Below are positions 1-7,118 of a stretch of 59,191 bases of DNA, piece after piece (positions within the stretch are counted from its first letter, which is position 1; the number at the start of each line of letters is the position of its first letter). The stretch is taken from the NCBI GenBank assembly GCA_022826045.1, contig JAJDVQ010000053.1, positions 1-59,191 of the forward strand, read 5' to 3'. Origin of the DNA: Acidimicrobiia bacterium (GTDB lineage Bacteria > Actinomycetota > Acidimicrobiia > Acidimicrobiales > Poriferisodalaceae). Under the pieces are notes generated by a model. It was given only the letters and a program-made list of their open reading frames with translations. It did no database searches and had not been told where the DNA came from. The position numbers were made by a program, and so were the translations under genes.

Positions 1-2
1 TT

Positions 3-137
3 AGAGGCCGCGCGGATAGATCGGCTCTGAACGATTTCGAGCCGTGGAATCGCCTCTGGATGGGTCTCTGACCTGCAGCATCGACACGACAGACGATGCG
101 ATTGCATACAGTCGTTTTATCAATCCGCTAACGCTCT
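3..137 (+). repeat. Left arm of 135-bp perfect inverted repeat
   Basis: Bases 3-137 are identical to the reverse complement of 59056-59190, base for base over 135 bp. The arms diverge at once on both sides (position 2 versus 59191; 138 versus 59055). No protein family is recognisable in either strand of the repeat, although one frame stays open across it. The arm ends about 80 bp before the first operon and does not include that operon's operators. It could be the end of a mobile element, a dispersed short repeat on which assembly broke, or both. Confidence 0.93.
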
Positions 138-155
138 TAGAGAGCCACCTCCCAT

Positions 156-203
156 TGTCGTATTTTCCGACATATAGGGGTTATAGTGTCGTGATAGGCG
201 ACA
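156..203 (+). promoter_or_regulatory. Twin operator-like inverted repeats upstream of ACP/TS operon
   Basis: Two copies of TGTCG-N7-CGACA lie at 156-172 and 187-203, 31 bp apart, close to three helical turns, so both would lie on the same DNA face. The second copy ends five bases before the AGGAG ribosome site of the first gene (208-212) and overlaps a TATAGT candidate -10 (182-187); no good -35 is visible. The operon encodes an XRE repressor and an ImmA-type peptidase, so autoregulation by that repressor is the simplest reading. Binding is inferred. Confidence 0.6.
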
Positions 204-220
204 ATGAAGGAGCAGGGAGA

Positions 221-517
221 ATGCCTTCCATCCAAACTCCGACCGGCGAGCACCGCGACATGATCCGAGAGCTCGTCCTCAGCGAACTTCCCAAGCTGCG
301 CCTCAATCGCGACAGCGTCGAGGCGGCTCTGACCTCTGGCTCCGAGGCCCGGATCCCCTCACGTAAGGCAATGGTCGTCATCGCCCGGGTGTGCAAGGGC
401 TTGGGTCTCAGCAGGGCCGTGAAGAAGGCTGACCTCAAGCCCGATCAGGTGACGAGCGTGGCAAACCTGATCGAGCTGTTGGCCTCCAGGACACAGCCGG
501 AACTGGCAATCGCGTGA
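221..517 (+). CDS. Small acyl-carrier-protein-like protein
   Basis: A 98-residue helical protein. The ATG at 221 is chosen over an upstream in-frame ATG at 44 because it has AGGAG eight bases ahead and because the upstream start lies inside the terminal repeat. Length and helix pattern (an ELVLSELPKL helix, a central helix around KAMVVIARV, a C-terminal VANLIELLAS helix) fit the acyl carrier fold. The usual DSL attachment motif is absent; the serine in PSRKA is the best aligned candidate for a phosphopantetheine site. The next gene carries a holo-ACP synthase domain and overlaps it by a GTGA, which strongly supports a carrier role. The substrate carried is unknown. Confidence 0.6.
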   Translation: MPSIQTPTGEHRDMIRELVLSELPKLRLNRDSVEAALTSGSEARIPSRKAMVVIARVCKGLGLSRAVKKADLKPDQVTSVANLIELLASRTQPELAIA

Positions 518-1815
518 TCTCGATCTTCCGACGAACGCTCTCGGAGGCTTGGATCGACACCTTCGGCGCTGTGCTCGATGCCGGTGGCTCAGCGGTCAAC
601 GCCATCACGAGCTGGCACGCCGACGACGAGGTGCCAGCAGTGCGGGAAGTCCTAGACAACTTCATCGCCAGCCGACCAGAATCCTCTAAGCACGGATCGC
701 GTTGGCCGGTCGTCACCGTCGCCAACACCATCTTCGCCGCTGAGCTCTACGACGAGGAGAGCGGCACCAACGCCCTCGAGGAGTTCAGCGACCTGTATCT
801 CGAAGGCTTCGAGTTCGCCAGACTGGCATCACCCGGCGGCGAGTACTGCCACCGGATGGTCGCTTGGCCCGGTCCTCAGGGTGAACCGGTCAACCAACTG
901 CTTGAGGTGGCTTCCAAGCTTCGTCGCTATGCAGACCCCGATCTGTCGTACCGCTACAGCAGCACATACGAAGTCGCCATCGAGGACCCCGTACTTGACT
1001 TGCGCACACAGCTGCCTGGTCGGAACGGTGACCCCTACGGGTTCCCGTGCCTCAGCCACATCTCACTGACCGCTCAGGATGGAACCGTCCACCTCACAGC
1101 CCTGTACCGCAATCAGCACCTCGTGAAGAAGGCCTACGGGAACTACCTCGGGCTCAGCCAACTGGGTCGCGCCTTGTGCCACCACGCAGGCCTCAAGTTG
1201 GGTACGGTCACCGTCGTCGCAACCCATGCCGACGCCGAAATCGGCACTGCCAAGGGGTTCGGCCGGGCCGAACTGCACAGTCTCCATCGTCGCGCCGTCG
1301 CCGTGCTCCCGGTGGATTCGCCGTGTCAGCGAACGCGAATGGCAGCGCAGCTTGCAACTGCCACCATCGCAGCGTCCGAGACGACGGTCGACCTACGAAC
1401 GACAGCGGTCGGCGTCGATGCCGTCAGCGTCGCGGAATTCGAAGCCGACATCCAAGGAGACCGTTTCGTCCTCGAAACGATCTTCGCCGAGAGCGAACTT
1501 GCCGACTGCGGTGGCGACAACGAACGGCTCGCAGCTCGATTCGCGGCGAAGGAAGCTGCGCTGAAGGCCTTGGGCACTGGCGTCCGCGTCCTCGACATGC
1601 TCGACGTCGTTGTCTGCACATCGGCCAGCGGAGCGCCGACGCTGCACTTGAGCGACGCTGCTATCGAGTGCGCTGCCAGATCAGGTCTGCACGGCTTCGA
1701 GTGCAGCCTGACCCACGAGGAGGGCTTCGCCATCGCCGTCGTGACCGCATCCAGATCTGCAGCTGTGGCCGACAAGCGGGGGGCCGCGGCGACCGCTGCT
1801 CAGGTGTCGGCATGA
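514..1815 (+). CDS. Thymidylate-synthase-like protein fused to holo-ACP synthase (AcpS) domain
   Basis: 433 residues from a GTG overlapping the previous stop by four bases. Residues about 110-250 resemble the thymidylate synthase fold: a PCLSH segment places Cys179 where ThyA has its nucleophile, followed by LTALYRNQ and KAYGNYLGL, typical of a ThyA-like branch distinct from housekeeping ThyA. Residues about 297-412 are a 4'-phosphopantetheinyl transferase of the AcpS type, with GVDAV (Asp302), RFAAKEAALKALGTG (Glu347) and a terminal SLTHE motif. The AcpS half would charge the neighbouring carrier protein; the ThyA-like half may act on a pyrimidine or use the carrier-bound group. Fusion of the two is unusual. 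The domain calls are firm, the reaction is not known. Confidence 0.78.
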   Translation: MISIFRRTLSEAWIDTFGAVLDAGGSAVNAITSWHADDEVPAVREVLDNFIASRPESSKHGSRWPVVTVANTIFAAELYDEESGTNALEEFSDLYLEGFEFARLASPGGEYCHRMVAWPGPQGEPVNQLLEVASKLRRYADPDLSYRYSSTYEVAIEDPVLDLRTQLPGRNGDPYGFPCLSHISLTAQDGTVHLTALYRNQHLVKKAYGNYLGLSQLGRALCHHAGLKLGTVTVVATHADAEIGTAKGFGRAELHSLHRRAVAVLPVDSPCQRTRMAAQLATATIAASETTVDLRTTAVGVDAVSVAEFEADIQGDRFVLETIFAESELADCGGDNERLAARFAAKEAALKALGTGVRVLDMLDVVVCTSASGAPTLHLSDAAIECAARSGLHGFECSLTHEEGFAIAVVTASRSAAVADKRGAAATAAQVSA

Positions 1816-2201
1816 ACGCAACGCCCGAAGGTCCCTCGTTCTCTGAGTCAGAAGCGCTCGGTCGCCGCCTGAAAGAAGCTCGGGAGGCAATCGGCCTCCC
1901 TCAAGCCGCTGTCGCAGATCACCTGAACATTCCGCGCGCATCAGTCTCAGATATCGAGACTGGACGCCGGAGGGTCACCTTCCTCGAACTCAAGCAACTC
2001 GCCGCGCTCTATCGGAGGCCGTATTCCTACTTCTCAGGGGACGGCGAGGACGAGGCCGCCGAGGCGACAGCTCAGGCGCTCTTCCGCACTACATCCGAGC
2101 TTTCCGAGGACGACCGGCAGCAGGTCTTGCGGTTCGCACAATTCCTGCATGAAGCCGGACCGGCACGCCCCCCCGACCGCGACGGCCCAAACACAAGATG
2201 A
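1812..2201 (+). CDS. XRE-family transcriptional regulator
   Basis: 129 residues starting at the ATG of an ATGA overlap with the previous gene. A cro/cI-type helix-turn-helix occupies about residues 16-70, with the recognition region around PRASVSDIETGRRRV, followed by a segment typical of regulators paired with ImmA peptidases and an acidic C-terminal helix. It overlaps the next gene, an ImmA/IrrE peptidase, by four bases. In characterised pairs such as ImmR/ImmA and DdrO/IrrE the peptidase cleaves the repressor. By analogy this protein would bind the twin operators at 156-203 and be removed on a stress signal; that is inference. Confidence 0.88.
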   Translation: MNATPEGPSFSESEALGRRLKEAREAIGLPQAAVADHLNIPRASVSDIETGRRRVTFLELKQLAALYRRPYSYFSGDGEDEAAEATAQALFRTTSELSEDDRQQVLRFAQFLHEAGPARPPDRDGPNTR

Positions 2202-3208
2202 ACCGCCGAAGCCTCGAATACGAGGCCGTCCTTGCTGCGGAGTACGTGCTCGCTGAGGCCGACATCGCGCCCGGCGCTCGCGTTCCCATCTTCGACCTGA
2301 TCGAAGACCGTGGCATCTGGCTCTGCTTCGAGGCAGGGCTGGACCGCCTCCTCGGCATCTACCAGCGCATAGGCGAGGCAACTGGCATCGCCATCAACGC
2401 GGCCCGGCCCAGACCCCTGCAACGCTTCACCGCGGCACACGAGTTGGGTCACCATGAGCTTGGCCACACGTCGCACCTGGACACCGAGACCACCATCTCG
2501 GAACCGATGCACGATCCGCAGGAAATCCAGGCGCAGGCCTTCGCCGCGAGCCTGCTGATGTCCGAACTCGCCGTCGAGGTACGCCTTGAGCACCGGGGTC
2601 ACCACCCAAACCGGCCCGAGCTCGGGGCGGCCGACGTGTACCTCATGTCAGCGGAACTCGGCGTCAGCTACCTAGCTGCTGTGACGCAGCTCCGAGCCCT
2701 ACAGAAGATCTCGTCTGCCCAGGCCCGAGCGTTCGCCAAGGAGTCTCCGCTCCGACTGAAGCAGGCTCTCCTTGGAGGCCGCCGCCCGGACAATCCCCGC
2801 GCTTCGGTAATGCAGCTCACGCTGGCCGACAACCAGCGCGAGATCGTGCTCGAGGTCGACGACGAGATCGACGTAGCACTGCCCGAGATGGCTGCGTCAG
2901 GCCACGAGTGGACATTGGCCATCGAGTCGGACTCAGCGTTCGAGGTCGTCAGTGACCGCTACCAGCTATCCCAGTGCGACGCTGAGGAAACGCTGTTCGG
3001 CGGCAGCAGGACACGCCACATCACGCTGAAGGCCCGTACCCCTGGTCGCACACGCCTCGACTTCTCGCCTCTGCGCCCAGGCGACACGGCCGAGAACGCT
3101 GCACCGTTGTCGATCCACGCCGTCACTTGCGCCCCACCCGTATCCGAACTCGGGCACGGCATCTCGACCAACCAGCACCGCCAGCTACTCAGCCCCACGA
3201 CCACCTGA
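2198..3208 (+). CDS. ImmA/IrrE metallopeptidase with C-terminal chagasin-like domain
   Basis: 336 residues. The peptidase domain (about 1-160) shows the zinc site HELGHHELGH (His81, Glu82, His85) and the downstream EIQAQAFAASLLM segment (Glu109), both standard for ImmA/IrrE. Residues about 203-310 form a beta-rich domain with the spacing of the I42 chagasin/amoebiasin inhibitors: a hydrophobic strand, LPEMAASGHEW in place of the NPTTGY loop, VSDRY, and a GGSRTRHITLKARTPGRTRL strand pair. The family normally cleaves the partner XRE repressor. The chagasin-like tail could sense a ligand or restrain the protease. Zinc-peptidase assignment is firm; the tail assignment is by pattern only. Confidence 0.85.
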   Translation: MNRRSLEYEAVLAAEYVLAEADIAPGARVPIFDLIEDRGIWLCFEAGLDRLLGIYQRIGEATGIAINAARPRPLQRFTAAHELGHHELGHTSHLDTETTISEPMHDPQEIQAQAFAASLLMSELAVEVRLEHRGHHPNRPELGAADVYLMSAELGVSYLAAVTQLRALQKISSAQARAFAKESPLRLKQALLGGRRPDNPRASVMQLTLADNQREIVLEVDDEIDVALPEMAASGHEWTLAIESDSAFEVVSDRYQLSQCDAEETLFGGSRTRHITLKARTPGRTRLDFSPLRPGDTAENAAPLSIHAVTCAPPVSELGHGISTNQHRQLLSPTTT

Positions 3209-3374
3209 AGCCGATGCAGCCCTCCCTTCGCCAGCCGCGACTGTCCGTGCCCGGCGGGCGCGGGTGCCGCCGAAGGCCCGATAGCGCGTCGAGCCAACCA
3301 GCCCGGGAATCCGTCCCGGCGCGGCACCCGGCGGGGCTAGAGTCACCGGCGTGTAGTTTGAGGGCAGACAGATT

Positions 3375-3968
3375 ATGACGGCCCAGAACCTAGAAAGCAC
3401 GAACCAGCCGCACCCGAGCGAGTCCGACCTGACTCAGGCGGCCCTCGGCCTCGTCCGCGCCGCCTCCGCGTGTGCCTCGTTCTGCGAGCACATCGAGCAC
3501 AACGAACCGGCGAGCACCAACCAAGTGATCGCTGCCGCACAAGCGATGCGCCGCATCGCAGCCGAGCTGGCCGAGCGGTCGCATGTCTCCCTTCGTCAGG
3601 CCTACGAAGACAGGATCCGCAGTGTCGAGGCCTCAAGCCTTCTGGCTCGCGCCGCCGATTCCTCGACAGCGCACCTCGTCGGTGCCGACGCTCTGGCAGG
3701 TGCGCGCCGGTGGGACGAGGTGCAGGCCGCGCAAGTCGCGCATGATCGGCACTTCCACCCTGACGTGTTCGGGTTGTCCAAAGCGGACCAGTTGCGGCAC
3801 TACACGTTCCACGTCACCAAGTTGGCAGGCTTGCTCGCTGAGAGCCTCGAACAAGGGAGCTGGGACACATTTCGTGACGAGAGGCTGGCAGACATCGCCG
3901 TCTTCGGTGTCAAGGTCGCAACCGTGTGCAACGAGCGCCTTCCGTCGTCCGAAGTCGATCACCCGTAA
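3375..3968 (+). CDS. Uncharacterised helical protein of the ACP/TS operon
   Basis: 197 residues from ATG 3375, 166 bp after the peptidase gene. It is mostly helical with no signal peptide or membrane segment. The most distinctive part is the C-terminal third, with HFHPDVFGL, RHYTFHVTKLAG and DIAVFGVKVATVC, conserved-looking His and Asp residues in a helical bundle layout loosely recalling MazG-like nucleotide pyrophosphohydrolases. That resemblance is weak and I do not assign a reaction. Position between the ImmA gene and the dCTP-deaminase-like gene, on the same strand, suggests it belongs to the same system. A 6-bp hairpin (3303-3319) and a TAGAGT box near 3339 precede it, so it may have its own promoter. 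Confidence 0.7.
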   Translation: MTAQNLESTNQPHPSESDLTQAALGLVRAASACASFCEHIEHNEPASTNQVIAAAQAMRRIAAELAERSHVSLRQAYEDRIRSVEASSLLARAADSSTAHLVGADALAGARRWDEVQAAQVAHDRHFHPDVFGLSKADQLRHYTFHVTKLAGLLAESLEQGSWDTFRDERLADIAVFGVKVATVCNERLPSSEVDHP

Positions 3969-4045
3969 CGCACGGCGGCGGGGCAGAGCAGCCAAGTTGC
4001 TGCTGTCGCGCGGCCATCCAATGATGATCTCGGAGGCACTACAGA

Positions 4046-4756
4046 ATGGCTGGATTCTGGTCGTCAGAGACGATGCGATCGCGCTTTGTGGAAGAACGGT
4101 TAGTAACGCCGTTCGATCCCAAGCGCATCAAGAACTGTGCTTACGAACTGGGCATGGGACCCCAAGCACTCCTTACGGGTGAGGACAAGGTTCGTCATGA
4201 TCTCAACGAAGGTGAACAGCTGAGAATCCTTCCTGGCCATTTCGCGCAGCTATTGACCGAAGAGACAGTACGCATCCCTTCAGATGCACTCGGACTGATC
4301 TCGATGAAATCAGGCATAAAATCTCTAGGGCTCGTGAACGTTTCAGGTTTTCATGTCGACCCGGGCTTCCAAGGACGATTGCGCTTCTCCGTCTACAACG
4401 CCGGCCCATCTCCGGTGCCCATCTCGCGAGGCACGCCTACGTTCCTCATATGGTTCACCGGTCTCAACAGACCAACTCTCGATCTCTACGACCGGCAGGG
4501 CGGACGACCTGAGTTCAACGACAGGGACACGAGGGACATGGAGGGCGACGTCTTCACCCCACATGTGCTTGCCGACCGAGTACTGGAGCTTGAGAAGAAG
4601 ATCGACTGGCGGCACCAGATCTTGCCCGTTCTAGTCGGAGCGGTTCTGGGCGGACTCATTACGCTGGGCTTACAGACACTCGTAGACCGCTCGGAATCGC
4701 CGACGCTTTCTGGTGATTCCGATCCAGCGACATCGTCTACTGAGTCACATCCTTAA
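4046..4756 (+). CDS. dCTP deaminase/dUTPase-fold protein with C-terminal membrane anchor
   Basis: 236 residues; GGAGG lies nine bases ahead of ATG 4046. Residues about 20-170 follow the Dcd/dUTPase trimer fold: CAYELGMG, LLTEETVRIP, SMKSGIKSLGLVNVSGFHVDPGFQGRL and VYNAGPSPV. The position of the catalytic glutamate of dCTP deaminases (LEFYN in E. coli Dcd) is serine here (Ser115), and the SSLAR arginine is lysine-like, so classical deamination is doubtful. A hydrophobic helix at about 191-212 followed by a short polar tail would anchor it to the membrane. It may bind or sense a pyrimidine nucleotide at the membrane. It is the last gene of the operon and converges on the OLD gene 29 bp away. 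Confidence 0.8.
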   Translation: MAGFWSSETMRSRFVEERLVTPFDPKRIKNCAYELGMGPQALLTGEDKVRHDLNEGEQLRILPGHFAQLLTEETVRIPSDALGLISMKSGIKSLGLVNVSGFHVDPGFQGRLRFSVYNAGPSPVPISRGTPTFLIWFTGLNRPTLDLYDRQGGRPEFNDRDTRDMEGDVFTPHVLADRVLELEKKIDWRHQILPVLVGAVLGGLITLGLQTLVDRSESPTLSGDSDPATSSTESHP

Positions 4757-4785
4757 CGGACACACAAGGCCGCACACCAATTGGG

Positions 4786-6501
4786 TCAGAGATCGGCGAT
4801 ACGGGCGATGGCGTCGAGCTTCTCGGTGACTTCGGGGTCGATGTCCTCAAGAGGGACGTGCTGGGCTAGTTCGTAGAAGCTGCGCTTGAGCATCAGGTTG
4901 GGCAAGTTGAGCTTCTCGAAGTAGGACGCGAACAGCGGGGTCAAGAAGTCGTCGCTGACTTTGGTGTCCGGGTCCCAGGGGGATATCTGCCTCAGTGTTC
5001 GCAGAGCCGACTCGATCTCGGCGATGGCATCTCGCATCGCCGCTCGACGCTTATCGACTTCGCCGGCTTCCCACAGCTGGCCGACGACGGCGCTTCTTGC
5101 CGTGGCATCCGCAAAGGCTTCCAGTGTTGCGGGAGTGCACAGGTAGTTCTCGATCTCACGACGGCGCCACACGAGGCACTCGAGACCGTCTCCGCCATCA
5201 TCGCCGGGAGGTTCATCCAACAGCACGACCCCACGCAGCTCCGGCAATGCCTCCCGCAGGCCGAAGAAATGGCGCTGGGCATTCGGCAGTTGATTGCCGA
5301 TGTAGTGAACGAAGGGTTGCGCGAGAGCCTCCTTGGCATCGTCGTGGCCGAGCCTGTCCGCAAACGCCTGCAGGATCGCCAGATCGGTCGAGCCTTCGAG
5401 ATAGAGGACCCAGCCCATCGTCTCTGCGAGCGCGTACTGCTCGAAACCGATGTCGCGCAGCGACTTGAGCAGTTGGCTGCCGCGGTCGTCGATGCGGTGG
5501 GGCCGGCCGACGAATGCGACCACCGTGTCGCGTCCGGCCGCTTCATTGAGCAGTACCTCGGAGTGGCTGGCGGCGACGATCTGGCTGCCGGTCTCCGCGG
5601 CGACGTCATTTATGACCCCGTACGTCTGACGCTGCCGCAGGATCTCGAGGTGGGCATCGGGCTCGTCGAGCAGTAGCACTGCTCCCTCATTGGCGTACAT
5701 GTAGGCCAGCAGGAGCAGCGTCTGCTGAAAGCCGCGACCGCTGGAGGACAGGTCGAGCCACGTACCGTGCTCCCGGTAGCGCATAGTGATCTCGCCGCGG
5801 GCAGTGACGTAGCGCGGTGCTTCGATCTCCACGCCGAACAGCTCGTCGACTCGCCTGCTGAGGTCGTTCCAGCGCTCAGGTGATTCTTCATGCACGCGGT
5901 AGCACAGGTTCCGCAGCACCTCAGCCGTGCGGCCTTCACCGATGCGCACGTCGATCGCCCCCCGATCCAGGCGGACTTCGCTTCCGGTCAGACCAGACAT
6001 CGGCGGCAAGAAGGCGACTTCCACTTCATACGCCTCGTCGGGAATGGGCATCCGATCGGCCGTCGACGGCGGCTCCACTCGCAGCGGGCGGCAGTAGAGG
6101 GATTCCTCGTTCGCGTAGTCGAATTCCAGGCCGCACTCCCAAGAGCCGCTCGAACCGACGCCTTCAAGAACTATCTCGACGCGGATGTTCTCCGTACGCT
6201 GACGGCCGTCGACGCGGTGCGTGTTCCGTGTGCGCAGCTCGTGCCACAGCAAGTTCGCCGCCGGGACCGGCAGAGAGACCAGGTCACGACGGTTGACCGC
6301 GACGCCAGGGCGCTTTTCCGGCGCCGACGTGCCCGAGCGCTTCTCGCTCCACAGCTGCAACCCAGCGTGCCACAACGCCAGAGCTTGCAGCGCCGACGTC
6401 TTGCCAGAGTTGTTCGGACCGATCAGCACCACCGGGTTGGCCAACTCAACCTCAGCTTCTCCAAACCGCTTGAAGTTCCGCATCACCAACCGCGTCAGCA
6501 C
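4786..6501 (-). CDS. OLD-family ATPase with TOPRIM-like nuclease domain
   Basis: 571 residues from a GTG at 6501 that has a strong AGGAGGTGA ahead of it and overlaps the upstream stop by seven bases; a longer in-frame extension to 6591 lies inside the upstream gene and is rejected. N-terminal ABC-type ATPase: Walker A GPNNSGKTS (28-36), signature LSSSGRGFQQ (251-260), Walker B LLLDEPD (Asp279, Glu280) and an ASHSE switch histidine. The C-terminal part has YLEGSTD (Glu369) and GVVLLDE (Asp429), matching the acidic TOPRIM positions of OLD nucleases. Predicted DNA nuclease effector, last gene of an hsdM-hsdS operon without hsdR. Confidence 0.85.
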   Translation of the reverse strand: MLTRLVMRNFKRFGEAEVELANPVVLIGPNNSGKTSALQALALWHAGLQLWSEKRSGTSAPEKRPGVAVNRRDLVSLPVPAANLLWHELRTRNTHRVDGRQRTENIRVEIVLEGVGSSGSWECGLEFDYANEESLYCRPLRVEPPSTADRMPIPDEAYEVEVAFLPPMSGLTGSEVRLDRGAIDVRIGEGRTAEVLRNLCYRVHEESPERWNDLSRRVDELFGVEIEAPRYVTARGEITMRYREHGTWLDLSSSGRGFQQTLLLLAYMYANEGAVLLLDEPDAHLEILRQRQTYGVINDVAAETGSQIVAASHSEVLLNEAAGRDTVVAFVGRPHRIDDRGSQLLKSLRDIGFEQYALAETMGWVLYLEGSTDLAILQAFADRLGHDDAKEALAQPFVHYIGNQLPNAQRHFFGLREALPELRGVVLLDEPPGDDGGDGLECLVWRRREIENYLCTPATLEAFADATARSAVVGQLWEAGEVDKRRAAMRDAIAEIESALRTLRQISPWDPDTKVSDDFLTPLFASYFEKLNLPNLMLKRSFYELAQHVPLEDIDPEVTEKLDAIARIADL

Positions 6502-7118
6502 AAAATCACCTCCTCTGTCGCACCCGTGATCTTCCCCTGCTGAGCCGGATAACCACGACGACCGCCCTCCTGGCACAGCGATTCGAGCCATTCGATAACG
6601 TCGTGTTTCAAGCGCGTTGGCAGATTGTGGACTTGATGGTTACGAAACCCGTAGAAGTAGTTCTCACCTTGAGCCACGAATTCGACCGGCAACTCAATCG
6701 CATCGCTGCCGAAATAAACGAATCTGTCGGCGATCAGCACACGATTGGTTCGAGTGTCGGTGGCGATATCGTCATCGCAGTGAAAGCACGGCAGCTGGAT
6801 CCAACCGCTAGCGGACTCGTGTGGCTGGTAAACGTTGTCTCCACATGTATCTTCGTATCGCTCGCTCTCGCGGGGCTTCTTGTCCTCGAAACGGCGATCC
6901 TGCCAATACTCTTCCAAGGTCAAAGCCTCAGCAACACGCATAGCGAACACGAGGCGACACTCGTACCCACGTCGTTTGCTACCTAGTCCCATGATCCAGT
7001 CTCCGACCTGAGCTGTACGTCGAATCTGCGGCTTGCACAGCGCCAGCGTGCAATATCCATGATAGGGATTCGGAGCCAAGCCAGTGTCATAGGTCATCAC
7101 ATACCGGTAGAGCTTCAT
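6495..7118 (-). CDS. Nmad2-like putative nucleotide-modification protein
   Basis: 207 residues; its start overlaps the hsdS stop by one base (TGATG) and its end overlaps the OLD gene by seven. The pattern YRYVMTYDTGLAPNPYHGYC, CKPQIRRTAQVGDWIMG, RLVFAMRV, EEYWQDRRF and GDNVY matches what I know as nucleotide-modification-associated domain 2, a family predicted from comparative genomics to act with DNA-modifying enzymes. Catalysis is unproven. Placement between a DNA specificity subunit and an ATPase-nuclease argues for a role in recognising or altering DNA bases. Base composition here is clearly less GC-rich than the flanks. Confidence 0.65.
   Translation of the reverse strand: MKLYRYVMTYDTGLAPNPYHGYCTLALCKPQIRRTAQVGDWIMGLGSKRRGYECRLVFAMRVAEALTLEEYWQDRRFEDKKPRESERYEDTCGDNVYQPHESASGWIQLPCFHCDDDIATDTRTNRVLIADRFVYFGSDAIELPVEFVAQGENYFYGFRNHQVHNLPTRLKHDVIEWLESLCQEGGRRGYPAQQGKITGATEEVILC

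Noticed and set aside
44..220. Upstream start for the ACP-like gene inside the terminal repeat
   Set aside because: No ribosome site, passes through the repeat and both operators; ATG 221 has a well placed AGGAG.
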